Source of the DNA: Didymella arachidicola
Lineage: Eukaryota; Ascomycota; Dothideomycetes; Pleosporales; Didymellaceae
Reading direction: 5' to 3'
Assembly: GCA_016630955.3 (NCBI GenBank)
Contig: CM049992.1
Span: forward strand, 62,001-126,000
DNA length: 64,000 nucleotides
How positions within the stretch are numbered: the first letter of the stretch is position 1; every line of letters begins with the position of its first letter. Of the stretch, positions 33,163-44,682 are shown one piece after another. Made by a program: the position numbers and the translations under genes. The notes beneath the pieces were generated by a model. The model was not told the DNA's origin, searched no databases, and was given only the letters and a program-made list of their open reading frames with translations.

Positions 33163-34679
33163 CTACTCAACCTCACCCTTCTTGACTTGGCGCATGCCGA
33201 TCTTGAACATTGGACTCTGCATGAGTGTCTCCCAGTCATGGATGAAGTAGGACTGTTTCAAAGATATCTCCGTTTCGGTTTGGCCTCTCTCAAGGACTTC
33301 ATCGTCGTAGGCTTGGACAGCCTCGGCAAGGTTTGCCGATCCCTTGGACACCGACACAATTGTGCTAACGAAGTTTGATGCGTCTTGCAGCGCGTTGTTC
33401 AAGCCTTGGCCGCGATCTGCGGATTGTATCGTATCAGTGATAAGATCTGGGGAGGTGTGGGGGCTCAGGGTCTACTGCAGGCTATGGTAACGCAGGAACG
33501 CGGAAACTTACGAGGAGTCATGGGGTGTGCTGCATCTCCACATAGCGTCATTCTTCCTCCTCTGTTATCCCATTTCTTGGACTTCTCCCAATAGGTCAAA
33601 CGATCCATGGGAATAGTCGTACCATCCTTGATAGCTCGGCCGACTGAGCGCCAGGGCTCGGCGTACTCTTCGCAGCGTGCCTTGAAGAACTTGAAACGAC
33701 CCTCGTTGGTAATCAGGTCGGCTGAAGGGGGCGTGAACTTGTCGTTCCAACTCTGCATGACCTGGAAAGACCAAGACTCTGGCTTCTCAGGATCAGGGAC
33801 GTCCATGACTGACTGCGGATCAGCGGGCCGGACGGTGGGCATGCAAGGGAGTAGAACTTACTTGACAACCAGTACATGGTCCCATGATCGGGATGTATAC
33901 TGTTGATGAAGATTTTGTTGTACTCTCGTATCCGCAGGGCGAGCTCGGCGTCAAACTTGTAGGTGAAGTTGATGAGGTTCACGGGGACGTTCGTCAACGC
34001 AGCATCGTCGACACCCACGATAGCTTCCCTCAGGCACGATTTTGCACCATCTGCACCTACGACAAGATCACCAACGGCATGATCGCCGTCTTCAAATTCG
34101 ACCTTTACTCGTCCGTTCTCGTGTGATGATGAGTCCTCGACTACGTATGCACGCACAACACGCTTGCCGTACTGCACATCAATGCCCTCGCTGAAGAGGT
34201 TGCGCATCTTCTTCCGGCTCACGCGCATTGGTTTCTCAGCTCCCATTTTCAGAAGAAGGTCGCCAGTCTTGCCATTGAAGATAGGTAGGCCGTTCTCCGC
34301 ATCGGGAGTCAGGGAAGGATCAGCATAGGCTTCATTGAAGCGGGCAGCGAGGGCTTCAGGAAGGGACGAGGCGATGTGAGTCGAGCCCCAATGGATGGTC
34401 ATGCCCCATTCACGAGGGCGTGTCTGGTATGTTGTGCTTGACTCAGATTCGAAGATGGTAAAGGCGATGCCATTCTGTGAACGCGAGTGTCAGGATGTTC
34501 CTTCTGTGTTCGTCTTGACTGACCTTTTTCAGACCTTGCGCGACAAGCAGTCCGCTTGTGCCTGCCTCTATCGTTAGCCTCGGACTTACCCCTCCATGCC
34601 TTTCTCAGACCCTCATGCGGTTTCACTCACCAGCGCCAACGATCAACACATGCAAGTTTCTAGTAGTAGGTTCCGTCAT
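33163..34679 (-). CDS. FAD-dependent monooxygenase (five exons, 416 aa)
   Basis: Exons 34679-34631, 34561-34524, 34474-33862, 33808-33512 and 33416-33163 join in frame through four introns (69, 49, 53 and 95 bp). The N-terminus has the FAD-binding beta-alpha-beta motif LIVGAGTSGLLVAQG (GxGxxG). The middle has DLVVGADGAKSCLRE, the DG motif that contacts FAD and NADPH. The third motif is GDAAHPMTPHRGQG, which binds the FAD ribityl pyrophosphate; its codons are split by the last intron, and its correct reassembly supports the model. There is no signal or membrane segment. Such flavin hydroxylases act on aromatic or polyketide-like substrates. Neighbouring transporter and methyltransferase genes suggest secondary metabolism, which is inference. 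Confidence 0.93.
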
Positions 34680-35520
34680 CCTGATTGCTCGAACAATGCT
34701 GTGACGACTCGTGAAAACCACGTCGTGTACCAGAGCGTTGGGAAGGAGTTGACGGCCTCATCATGTACGTCCAGCTGTGGTGTCTCCGGCGAACCCATTT
34801 TAAACCCTGCTAGTGCATCGCCGGTTCGAAATCGAGCAGGGGACGGCCCATGCTACCGCGTTAGACGAGAAATACAGCCTTGAAAGAGAAGCTGAAGTTG
34901 TGTGCAGCAGCTCCCTTTCGATCTGTCGTCACCATCCCCGAGGAGCAGCAGTTCCTTATGGCGCCACCTTCTGTGCCTTTCACAGCTCTGCCACGTCTGG
35001 TCCGCAATGCTTCCTCTAATCTTTGCCCGTCTGTGCTTTTCTCAAACCAAAAATACACACAGGCCACCAGCAGCAAAGCCAAACAGTAGGCCCGGTACCA
35101 CTCATAGGCGTAAATTCAAGCCGATGCCTTCAATTGGCCATATCTCCGCGTGCACGGCAGAGACATTTCAGGGTCAAACGCGGAAAGGGTTGCAGCGATC
35201 AACGCAAGCAGATCTTTCGGCCGGCGCCAGCGCGGCAGCCCTTAGGTATAGGCCGGGCCGTCTCGCACCCACAGCAAACATCAACCCTTGTCTGAACAAC
35301 TGAAGGCGACCCAGATTCTTCGTACCATCACGCAACCAAACTTCGACCTTGTTGTTAAACCGCTGTGACACTGCAGCGCTGTTGTGACCCTACGTTGCGA
35401 TTGGAAAGCACGTGGCTACTGCATTCCTGCAGGGTCGTGCGAGAGCTCGGACGTCAGCTTGTGGCTGGAGGAGTGGCACAACACGCACCCAGCACGAGCG
35501 CGGGGTGACGACAACCGGTC
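34680..35520. other. Divergent intergenic region, about 0.84 kb
   Basis: Lies between the leftward monooxygenase and the rightward methyltransferase and should hold both promoters. Several short frames, none convincing. Confidence 0.5.
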
Positions 35521-36672
35521 ATGGAGACCAGCGCAAGTGACATCGCCTCGCAGAACGCTGGAGGTGGAGCATCTGATCTCGATGTCTGGTCTAATTCAGA
35601 TGCTGACTCGTCGTACGGTGATCTGGCGTCTGAGACGGCCTCGTTGACCTCTAGCATCATGGCCGGGCATTACGAGAACGGGAGGCGGTATCACGCGTAT
35701 CAAGCTAGTGGAGAATACATCCTGCCTGACGACGAGCAAGAGCAGGATAGACTGGACATCAAGTATGCATCATTACAGCTCGTCTTCAGCGACAAAGTCA
35801 CGTTCGCCCCAATCGAATACCCACAGCAGATCCTCGACATAGGGACAGGGACCGGCATATGGGCCATCGACGCTGGCGAGCAATTCCCTGGTGCCACCAT
35901 CACTGCTACAGACCTGAGCCCTATCCAGCCAACATGGTACGTCCATCCGAGATCTGCCATGTCCCCACATGACCCACCCTTGACCCGTCCCTCAAGGTGA
36001 GGTATCCCAAACTAACACCATCAGGGTCCCGCCAAACGTCAAATTCGAGATTGACGATGCAGAAGCAGACTGGACCTGGCCCCTCGATCACTTCGACCTC
36101 GTGCACATGCGCACGATGACGGGGACCATACGCAAATGGGACAGGCTCTTCAGCCAAGCCTACGCGCACACCAAACCCGGCGGCTACATCGAATTGCAAG
36201 AAATGGACTACTGGGGCGTCATCCAACCCACTTCGCGCAACCCCGGCATCTCCTTTCTAACATGGTGCACCGAACAGGGTAAGGCCGCGATGAAAGTCGG
36301 CGTCAGCCTGCGAACGAGCGCAGCGTGGATGAAGGAGAGTCTGGAGCGCGCCGGGTTCGTAGACGTCTCGGTGCGCGAATTCAAACTTCCCATTGGACCG
36401 TGGCCGAAGCAGAAGCGGCTCAGAGATGCGGGACTGCTGCAGCTAAGCGCGATGCTGGAGGGCATTGAGGGGTTGAGTCTGCGACTGTTGAAGTTCTACG
36501 ACGGGTGGTCGCTCGACGAGTTGAAGGTGCTGTTGGCAAAGGTGAGGACGGAGTTGAAGGACCCGGGGTGTCACGCCTATTGGCCGCTGTGAGTCGCTCC
36601 TCTTCCCCTTGCAATCTGAGATTCACTGACACGCGTAGCATCGTCGTCGTGGGCAGGAAAGCGGAAAGATGA
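35521..36672 (+). CDS. LaeA-like SAM-dependent methyltransferase (three exons, 337 aa)
   Basis: Exons 35521-35936, 36025-36588 and 36639-36672 join in frame (introns 88 and 50 bp, the second with an ACTGAC branch site). After a disordered Ser-rich N-terminus (about 1-50) comes the YHAYQASGEYILPDDEQEQDR block typical of LaeA/TAM-type proteins. The SAM-binding motif I ILDIGTGTGIWAID and the acidic ATDLSPIQP follow; PGGYIELQEMD lies at the position of motif III. The last exon codes IVVVGRKAER. The group includes the global regulator LaeA, but most members, many encoded in biosynthetic clusters, have unknown substrates. This one sits head to head with a flavin monooxygenase. Confidence 0.92.
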
Positions 36673-38168
36673 GCGCGAGGTTTGGACTCGAGTATAGGAA
36701 TCCCCCTTCTCTTCTCTTCATCCCGATGGTTGAATTGTAGCCTCGTACTCTACTAGCCTTCATCCTCACCTTCTCCTAAGAGGAACCGCTCGCAAACATA
36801 GGCACCTAAACATGCCTGCCGTACCCCAACTTTCACCCGCCCCTACCACACCATTTACAAAAATCAGGCTATCCTCGCAGCTGAGTGAAATGCACAGCAG
36901 TGAGTCCAACACCTGTACCGACCTCCTATTATACTTGGGCGTACGCTGCAGCGTGGATTGCCTTGTCGCTGATGATGCAAAGGAAGGAGTTCATGCATGT
37001 GAGCAACCTGCTTCAACGCCGTGTAAGCGCAGCGCTTGCAGCACGCTGCAGTAGTCGGGTTTGTGTGCAAGATGACTTCACCCCGACGTGCGTCCGCCAG
37101 GTACAAACTGAGGGGCTTGATATCCAACAGTACCATTCCCCCCTTGCCTTGGCGAACTCAACACCCCGTGCTCCAACACCACCTGGGCAGTTGATTCACA
37201 TGCACATATCCTACCACGACGTTGACGTTCTACTTCCCCTTCCCTTCATCGTAGCTTCTGCTACACTCCCCGCTTCGCTCCGCTCTACAGCTAGTCTACT
37301 CTCATCTACTCTCATCTATAACTTTCTGTCTGGGAAGATACGTGCAGTGCACTCCATTCCACCTCCGCAGTAAACTAGACAACGCAGCAATGATACCCGC
37401 ACACAAATACTCATACTCATACTCACCCATAGACAGACCAGCGCAAACCCAGCCAGACCCAGACATAGAAACGACAGCACTACAAAGACACCTCATCCAA
37501 ACCACCCCTTGCCTTCAACATCTCTCATCCATGACGTGCCCAGCCCAGTTTTTCTCGAAGAGTGCAGATTCGCGAGATGCACTATCGCACGAACACCTAT
37601 TCCACCAGTCCAACACACTGTCCGAGATGAAGCAGCTTTCAAAGGCATTGCTGATGTAGCACTCCGCTTCTTCATTGGACGCCGTCTTTTTTGGTAATAT
37701 GTGTTTTGAGTAGGTGGCGCGTCTGGGCGGTCAAGGTGGAGGGGTGCAGGGTGCGGGGCTGTGGTGATGGATAAAGGGAAGGGGGTGGAGAGGAGATGTG
37801 GGATGTGAGATCAGGGAGCGGAGAGCGGAGAGGTGCAAACGATGGACCAGGGCGGAGTCTTGTTGCCTGTCTGGTTGGCGAGGAGATGAATGGAATGCGC
37901 CTCTGCGGTTTATGCTGTTCGCCTCCCGGGTACGGCGTGTCGGGATAGAACCTGGTCTTGCCGTGGCAGGTGGGCGGTGTTTGTTTGTTTGAGGCAGAAT
38001 GTGGCGGGGTGGGGGTTAGCACCTCTGTCCCATTTACAAGTGTTGGACGAAGGTATTGAGATTCAGATTGTGCACGACAAGCAGACAGTCACATACTCAA
38101 TCCATCCACTTCAATCCAAATCCTACATACAGCCCCTACCTCCACTTCCCCCACCCACCACCTCCAGC
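36673..38168. other. Convergent intergenic, about 1.5 kb
   Basis: Between the methyltransferase (+) and alanine aminotransferase (-), which converge. Low-complexity CT-rich stretches, including short ACTCATACTCATACTCAC repeats near 37407-37424; no convincing gene. Confidence 0.45.
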
Positions 38169-39694
38169 TTACTTAAACTCCCGCATAAACTCCCCATGGA
38201 ACTTAACCAGCCTCTCCGTCCAGTCGGTCCCAGGTGCGAGGAACGTAGTTCTGAAATGGAACGTGCCCTCCTTCTGTCCGAACCCTGTGCCGGCGACGGT
38301 GCACACGCCCGTTGCGTCGAGCATGCGGAAGCAGTAGAATTCGTCTGGGGCGCGGCCTTCCTCTTTGGCCTGCGCGAGGGCTTTGGCGGGGAGCGTGATG
38401 GTGGGGAAGAGATACATGGAGCCCTGAGCGAGTTGGTAAGTTGGGGGATTAACAAGAGTGTTGGAGGGGGGCTACGGACCTGTGGCTCGCCGACCTCGAC
38501 GCCTTCCATTTTTTTGAAGGCTTCGTACAGAGCGTAGGCGCGCTCCTTGAGGCCCTTGAAGATGGCGTCGTACTCCTTCTTGTAGAGTGCGTAGCTGGGC
38601 TCGCCCTCCTTGGGCGGGTTGACCATCATCTCGACGATGCACTGTCCGATGACTGGGGGGCAGAGCTGGATGGAGATGAACTTGTAGATTTCGGCTGCGA
38701 CTTCGGGGTGGAAGCCGACGAGCTCAAAGTAGCCTCCGCGGTGCCCGCATTCGCCAACCATGCCCTTGGAGGTCGAGTGCAGGGACGCGAGCTCGATTTG
38801 ATCGTACTGCCCGGGGGCTTCCTTCTGCAGGTCGCGCAGCGCCTTCTTGAACGAGACAAACTCGCCGATGAAGACGTTGGTCTGGTAGACTTCATCCGCG
38901 ACGACCACGAGCTTGTTCTTCGCAGCGAATTTCAGGACGCTCTTGATGTCCTCAGCAGGGAGAGAGGCACCAGTCGGATTGCCTGGGTTGATGATGACGA
39001 TGGCCTTGACATCTGTGCCTTCGCTCTTTGCCTTGTCGTAGCTCTCCTGGATTGCCTGGAGGCTGGTGCCCCAGTTGGCGGCCTCGTCGAGGTAGTATGG
39101 CACGCAGCGAGCGTCGAGGACAGAGAGTGTGGCGGTATAGAGGGGATATTGCGGGATGGGGACCATGATGCCGGTCTCGGGCTTTGCGCAGATGACATGC
39201 AGCAGTGTGTTCACGCCAGATGAAGCGCCATTGCTGAGGTATACGTTCTCGAAGCTCGAGGGGTAGCCGTCGCGGCGTTCGATGTATTCGGCGACCGACT
39301 GGCGAAAGCCTGGTGCACCCTGAGACTGAGAGTATGCGCCCACGCTGTTCACCTCCTTCAGCAGCCTCTGAGCACGCTCGATAACATCTTCCTTGTAGCC
39401 CAGGCTCTCGATGAGCACATCCTTCTTCTCGAGCAGCAGCGGGTTCTCCAGCAGCGATGCGACCTGGCGGAAGAAGGTGATGGGCTTCTGGTCGAGCTGC
39501 TGGGGGTTGCCAATATTGGCAGCGATGACGGTGTCGAATGGCAGGTCCTTGCCCTCGCCCTTGGCCAGCTTTGCGCGGTACTGCTCAGACTTTACAGCGA
39601 GCTCACCGCGGACAGCATACTTGGCGGCGCGGACGTGTGGGTTGATGTTGTCGAGGGTGAGCACGGTCTCGGTCTCTGTGATGCCGGACGACAT
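38169..39694 (-). CDS. ALT1: Alanine aminotransferase (glutamate-pyruvate transaminase, 489 aa)
   Basis: Exons 39694-38480 and 38423-38169, separated by a 56-bp intron, join at GEPQ/GSMYLFP. I choose ATG 39694 (MSSGITETETVLTLDNINPH); the frame is open upstream but has no further ATG. The enzyme interconverts alanine plus 2-oxoglutarate and pyruvate plus glutamate with PLP. Family features are NIGNPQQLDQKPITFFRQV near the start, NPGNPTG in the cofactor/substrate region, ADEVYQ, and STSKGMVGECGHRGGYFE containing the PLP-binding lysine. Length matches the family. No clear mitochondrial presequence follows the chosen ATG, so a cytosolic form is likely. Confidence 0.95.
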
Positions 39695-40730
39695 GGTGTG
39701 GGCGTGCGAGCGAAGCGGAGGCCAAGGCAATGTGCGCGAGTGTGTACGGCCGGAGAATGCGATGCGTGGTGCTGAAAAAGGGTAAGCAAGGAGCAAAGGG
39801 TATCAATGCCACGTCCAAGATCAAAAAGCAACACTCGCTACAAATTATGCGTCAAGAGCTGGATACACGCCCCACCGCCGTGGAGGGGTCAAAAGCCATC
39901 ATGTACCAATCGCTCCACCCGTTGATTGCCGGCCCACTCGAGACATGACTAAAGAGCGACAGCCAGCTAGCCAGCATAGCGGTCATGGACTCGCGGTAAT
40001 AGAACGGACAGCTAGTTACCTCGCACGCCGACCCCAGCCACGCTCCTCGTGATCGCGCTGAGGCGAAGGCAAGCCGATGACGGCGACATGGCCGTAGTGG
40101 CCCTATCCGCAGGCGAGTGGGGTGGAAATCAATCGATAAGGAGCTACGGCCCGTCTGCGTATCTCCAGGCGCGTGCTCGATAATCCGCGTGGGAGGTCGC
40201 AAGTCTGTGTATCAAGGATCGAGTTCAATTGAGGCGACGAAGCGGCTGACAGCCAGGGTTATTGAAGACATGTCGCATATCTACCCGCTGTGGGTGTGAC
40301 CCTGCGCGCGCTGCATCCCGAGATGCGGAGATAGCTGCTGGAGCCACGGCGATTAGGCAAGGGGTCCCGAGGTGTGTGGCTTGTGCTGTCTGTGCAGCCT
40401 TGGTTGTGCATCCTGAGGTTTGGGGATGCGTTCCAGGGTCCGTTGGTTGTTGTGGTGAGACGAAAGAGACGGGGTCTTGGAGTGCGTATTGTGTGTTGGA
40501 GGTTTAGTGCCAAAATTCATCGATCGAGAAAGTCGCGGCGCAGAAGGAGCAATGGCGGTGGGTTTGCTCTACACCCAGAGACAATTAAAGTTCGAGCAAC
40601 ATGAGTCGAAGTGTGATTGACGTTCATTTTGGCTTCTCCTGCATGGCTTGTGCGTGCTGGATGGCTCTAAGTCTACTTTCCCAAATCATTACACATGTCC
40701 ATCGTTGACTACTCCATTCTCACCCACAGC
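39695..40730. other. Intergenic, about 1 kb
   Basis: Promoter of alanine aminotransferase and 3' flank of RPN7. No gene recognised. A pyrimidine-rich stretch ending CAG in minus-strand reading (near 39773-39782) could be the acceptor of a 5' UTR intron of the aminotransferase. Confidence 0.4.
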
Positions 40731-40957
40731 CTAACCGCGCTCGCTGCCCCTCAGCCTGACAGCTTGGCCGTACTTTTGCAGCTTCGTGATGAGCTGATCG
40801 CCCTGCTTGATCGCGTCTGCGTACTGCTTGTTCTTGTCGTCTGGTCGGTTGGTCTCGATGATGCCCTTGACACGGTCAATGGTGCACGGAATGCGGTCGG
40901 CGGCGATGAATCTGGCGAGGTCCCTTTTGTTTGTTAGCTTGCTGTTGTTGAAGAAGG

Positions 40958-40988
<31 letters not shown>

Positions 40989-42302
40989 ACTTGTCGAGGA
41001 AGTCGATGGTGACGCCAAAGTCATTCGCCATGCTCTGCAGACCGACGACACGGTACGACTGCAGCAGCTGCTGGTAGCCCCGTAGTCGCATCTCGCGCAC
41101 GAACCAGCCGCGGTGCTCGTAGAGGTATCGATCCTGGGAGAGGAAGTTGGTCTCGACCTCACCCAATGCGGTGAAGAAGTTCTTGTAGTTGCCCTCATAC
41201 AGGCTCTTCACAAGCTTGGACAGAGGCGAGAAGTCGATGGGCACCTCCTTGTCCTGCTGTCCACCAAGTGTTGTCAGATTGACAGCGGCGGGCGCGGGTG
41301 TCGCTGAGGTGGATGCATCTGTCATCTCCTCGTCACCCGCGGAGGGTCCTGCCGAAGCCTGCCCTGTGATGGCGGAGAGCTTCTCCTCTCCGCTGCCCAC
41401 GATGGCCTTGATCTCCGGTGCATCGACAACCTTGGACTTGAAGTCGACTCGCTTCAGCGACGAGGAGCCGGCAAGAATGGCGTAGACGACGAGGTTGGAG
41501 TAGCTGCACAGCTCGTAGCTGGTGAATGTGGACAGACTGTCGAGCAGCAGAGGAGCAGCCTGTGCGTGTGAACGGACAGTAAGCAGGTGGAGCCCCGTGT
41601 ATGCCTTGAGGCGGTTCCTGCGGTCCCAGTCGCCGCCCGTCTCGACTAATGTGGTTGCGCGCTCGATCGTCTTCTTTGCCAGGACCTTGTCGCCGAAGAA
41701 GAGCGCGACGCGTATTATGGCCAGCACGAGATCGATCTTGGTGCCCAGGATGCCCGTCTTCTCGAAGATGGCCTCGTAGCTCGCAATCGCTTTGTCCTTG
41801 TCACAGTCAGTACACAGGCGCCTTCCTTTTCACGCACTCGACCCACCTTGTCTCCTATGCGGTTGTACAGCTCTGCCCGCTTGCCCCGCGCGGCCTGCAC
41901 CTCCGTCTCGCCTGCCTTCTCCGCCGCCTCGTCCTCCTCCTTCTGTATGGCCTCGAGCTCCTTCTCGTTCTCAGCCTTCAGGCTCTCGTACAGCTTCTCG
42001 TCCCACGTCAGCGGGGCATCGAGTGCGGGCGTCCGTGTGGCGAGCATGCTGGCGATGCTGGCGGACGGTCTGCGGTGGCTCGTAGGCTGGTCGGCGGAGC
42101 CTTCGCCGGATGCGTTCAGGACGCCGTCTGTGGGATGTGCGAGGTAGCGGTAGAGCGGAGCCATCTTGTTCTCCTGGATGGCATCCTGGACCGTCTTGAG
42201 CGACGACTGCTTGGCGGACCTGGAGGCGGCGGGATTGGTGAGCTGGAAGACGTGCTGGGCCAGCTGCAGGTCGGGGAACTTGGCGAACTGCGGGTCTCCC
42301 AT
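40731..42302 (-). CDS. RPN7: 26S proteasome regulatory subunit Rpn7 (PSMD6), 484 aa
   Basis: Exons 42302-41847, 41796-40991 and 40923-40731 join in frame (introns 50 and 67 bp). The protein belongs to the non-ATPase lid of the 19S regulatory particle, which helps hold together the lid that removes ubiquitin from substrates. The N-terminal half has the helical Rpn7 repeat region (DPQFAKFPDLQLAQHVFQL; GKRAELYNRIGDKDKAIASY); the C-terminal half is the PCI domain (YEGNYKNFFTALGEVE to FGVTIDFLDKDLARFIAADR). An acidic, low-complexity insert (about 280-325, DEEMTDASTSATPAPA) is unusual in the family but sits in a linker. The second intron contains 28 T residues immediately after its donor. It is divergent from ABD1 with 337 bp between. 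Confidence 0.94.
40958..40985 (+). repeat. Homopolymer run of 28 A (T28 in the RPN7 transcript)
   Basis: Inside the second RPN7 intron; on the coding strand it follows GTGAG directly and fills over 40 percent of the 67-bp intron. Confidence 0.95.
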
Positions 42303-42639
42303 GATGGCGGTCTGGCGGCGTGGATGGGGAAGAGCGGGATGTGGTGGGAGGGCGTCGTGGGAGGGAGTCGCGGCGCGGGCGTGGTGATTGTTTGTCGGCG
42401 GGTGAGCTCGACGATGCGGCGGCGGCGATGATGCACGCTTGGCAGTCGCGGTGGAGCTAGCAGCCGTTCGTAGACTTAGCTTGCAGCTTTGAACGTAGTA
42501 TGGATACACCACAGCACATGTAAAGCCTCTACTGAAGCAAGGTCCTTGTCCAAGACACTAGAATCAAGGTCCTTGTCCAAGACACTAGAATCAAGATTGG
42601 ACCTGCGCACTGCACACAATCCACCGCCAACACCACACC
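42303..42639. promoter_or_regulatory. Bidirectional promoter region of RPN7 and ABD1
   Basis: 337 bp between two divergent start codons, so both promoters and 5' UTRs must lie here. It contains a 27-bp tandem duplication at 42538-42591, 49 bp before the ABD1 start. No obvious TATA box. Confidence 0.6.
42538..42591. repeat. 27-bp unit, two perfect tandem copies
   Basis: The unit starts CAAGGTCCTTGTCCAAGACA and is repeated exactly (42538-42564, 42565-42591); a third copy begins with CAAG. Confidence 0.95.
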
Positions 42640-44007
42640 ATGGCCGAGAAACGCGGCCGCGAGCCGTCCAGGTCGCGCTCACGCTCGCGCTCGCGGTCAC
42701 CACCACGACAGCGCAAACGACCGGGCGCCGGAGCGCGTCTCTCCCAGGCCGACCACGAGGCGGCGCTCCGCAAACAGCGGCAGCGGGAAGAGGAAGCAGC
42801 GCGGCTGGCGCAGCAAGAGGCAGCGTCGCGCGGCGTGCACGACGTGGTCAAGCAGCACTACAACATGGTCCCCGAGCGCGGGCGCGAGTGGCGGCAGACG
42901 GACAGCAAGATCAAGGGCCTGCGCAGCTACAACAACTGGGTCAAGTCGTCGCTCATCCAAAAGTTCATCGGCGACGAGCGCAACCTCAAGATCCTCGACA
43001 TCGGCTGCGGCAAGGGCGGCGACCTGCAGAAGTGGCAGGCCTCGCGCAAGGTCGACCTCTACGTCGGCTGCGACCCGGCCGACGTGTCCATCACCCAGGC
43101 CAAGGAGCGCTACAAGTCGATGCAGAAGAAGTCGCGCCGCCTGTTCCACGCCGAGTTCTTCGCAAAGGACTGCTTCGGCGAGTGGCTGGGCGACATCCCC
43201 ATCATCCGCGACGTCGGCATCGACCCGGGCGTCGGCCCCGGCAACGCCGCGAGCCAGCGCTGGGGCGGCGGCGGCTGGGACATGGTCACGATGATGTTCT
43301 GCATGCACTATGCCTTCGAGTCCGAGGCCAAGGCCAAGGGCATGCTGCGCAACGTCGCCGGCGCCCTCAAGAAGGGCGGCCGCTTCATCGGCTGCATCCC
43401 CAACTCGGACATCCTCTCCGCCAAGGTCATCGAGCACCACAAGGCCAACGGCACCGCGCCCGCCGAGCCCACCGCCGCAGACGCCGACGACGACCGCCCC
43501 GCGTTCGCGAGCGACGACGAAGACGACTGGGATCCCGAGAAGAGCCTCGACAGCCCGAAGCCTGGAGATACAGAGCACGCCCCCGCCACCAAGAAACCAG
43601 ACACCAAAGACAACCCCTCCCAAGAAGACGGCGAAATCGAAGACCCCGGCTTCTCCTTCGGCAACCCCATCTACCGCGTCAAATTCTCCAGCAAAACCCC
43701 CCCAGACGGCACCTTCCGCCCCCCTTATGGCTGGAAGTACTTCTACTGGCTCGAAGAAGCCGTCGAAGCCCCCGAGTACGTCGTCCCTTGGGAAGCCTTC
43801 CGCGCGCTGGCCGAAGACTACAACCTCGAGCTGCAGTACAGGAAGCCGTTCCGAGAGGTCTGGGAGGAGCAGAAGGATGACCCGGAGCTGGGGCCGTTGA
43901 GCGAACGTATGGGAGTTAGGGATCGGAGGACGGGGAGGCTGGTTACGAGGGAGGATGAGCTGGAAGCTAGTGATTTTTATCATGCGTTTTGCTTTTATAA
44001 GGTCTGA
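42640..44007 (+). CDS. ABD1: mRNA cap guanine-N7 methyltransferase (455 aa)
   Basis: Single exon, ATG 42640 to TGA 44005-44007. It methylates the guanine of the mRNA 5' cap with SAM in the nucleus, the last step of cap-0 formation. The N-terminus is an Arg/Ser repeat (RSRSRSRSRS, about 7-20). The catalytic core begins with YNNWVKSSLIQKFI, then motif I ILDIGCGKGGDLQKW (about 117-131), MMFCMHYAFES and GGRFIGCIPN. The C-terminus includes FRPPYGWKYFYWLEEAVE and ends FYHAFCFYKV, both typical of the family. A disordered acidic insert (about 275-330) lies between core segments. GC-rich coding makes long false frames on both strands; this frame alone carries the motifs. Confidence 0.95.
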   Translation: MAEKRGREPSRSRSRSRSRSPPRQRKRPGAGARLSQADHEAALRKQRQREEEAARLAQQEAASRGVHDVVKQHYNMVPERGREWRQTDSKIKGLRSYNNWVKSSLIQKFIGDERNLKILDIGCGKGGDLQKWQASRKVDLYVGCDPADVSITQAKERYKSMQKKSRRLFHAEFFAKDCFGEWLGDIPIIRDVGIDPGVGPGNAASQRWGGGGWDMVTMMFCMHYAFESEAKAKGMLRNVAGALKKGGRFIGCIPNSDILSAKVIEHHKANGTAPAEPTAADADDDRPAFASDDEDDWDPEKSLDSPKPGDTEHAPATKKPDTKDNPSQEDGEIEDPGFSFGNPIYRVKFSSKTPPDGTFRPPYGWKYFYWLEEAVEAPEYVVPWEAFRALAEDYNLELQYRKPFREVWEEQKDDPELGPLSERMGVRDRRTGRLVTREDELEASDFYHAFCFYKV

Positions 44008-44682
44008 TGGGGGGTGATGGGTGTATTGGGGTGTTGGGCATGTAGTATGGGTTCCTTGAAGGCGTTTGGGGGGGCATTCATGAGGGGGGTGTCTGGGGGT
44101 TGTGCATTTGAGGTTTTTTACGGTATCTTCATGAGATGAAGTCTCGATATCATGGGACTCTCAACAATTGACTCCAAACGATTCAAAGTCTCCAGCTATA
44201 CTTGAAGGCGACTGTTCCAAGCATGCAACACCGCCTGAATGCAATGCAAAGAGTGGAGAAAGATGCAGCATTCTTTCACGTGCAAGTGAAACCAGTGAAT
44301 AAAACAATAATAGCAAACGCGAACCAACACGAAAAGTCACGACTTCACGTGCAAACGCAGCAGTGTTTCCCGGCTCTCGTTGACTTGCTCGTGACTCGAG
44401 GCTGTTTTTGCCGAGGTTGCTCAGAAGCGTTCCCTATCTTGCGGCTGCCGCCATGTCGCAACCGCATCAAAGCCCGACCGACGTCCTTCGGTTCGTCACC
44501 CGTCCGCCAACAACCGTTCACCTTGCCTCCCTGCTGGCTTCGCACATCTTCTTCATTGTATTCATCATCCTCATCTTCCCAACTGCTTGACTAGCTGATC
44601 GAGACTCGACTTTATAAAGCTTGCTCCAAAGCTCACCTTGAACCACCCACCCAGCCCACACCAACCACACAATACCTCCAAC
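44008..44682. other. Intergenic, about 0.68 kb
   Basis: 3' flank of ABD1 and promoter of PEX11; no further gene seen. Confidence 0.5.
44613..44618 (+). promoter_or_regulatory. TATA box of PEX11 (TATAAA)
   Basis: Lies 65 bp before the PEX11 start codon, in CTTTATAAAGC. Confidence 0.6.

Noticed and set aside
39695..39796. Basic N-terminal extension of alanine aminotransferase resembling a mitochondrial presequence
   Set aside because: The extension has no ATG (it begins with TTG) and contains a likely splice acceptor, so it is probably 5' UTR.
42489..43880. 463-codon plus-strand frame overlapping ABD1
   Set aside because: It is a shadow frame in GC-rich coding DNA, very rich in Arg and Pro without motifs; the 42640-44007 frame carries all cap methyltransferase motifs.
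42697..43983. 428-codon minus-strand frame opposite ABD1
   Set aside because: Composition follows the reverse complement of the real gene (Val/Ala/Gly/Asp-rich); no domain.
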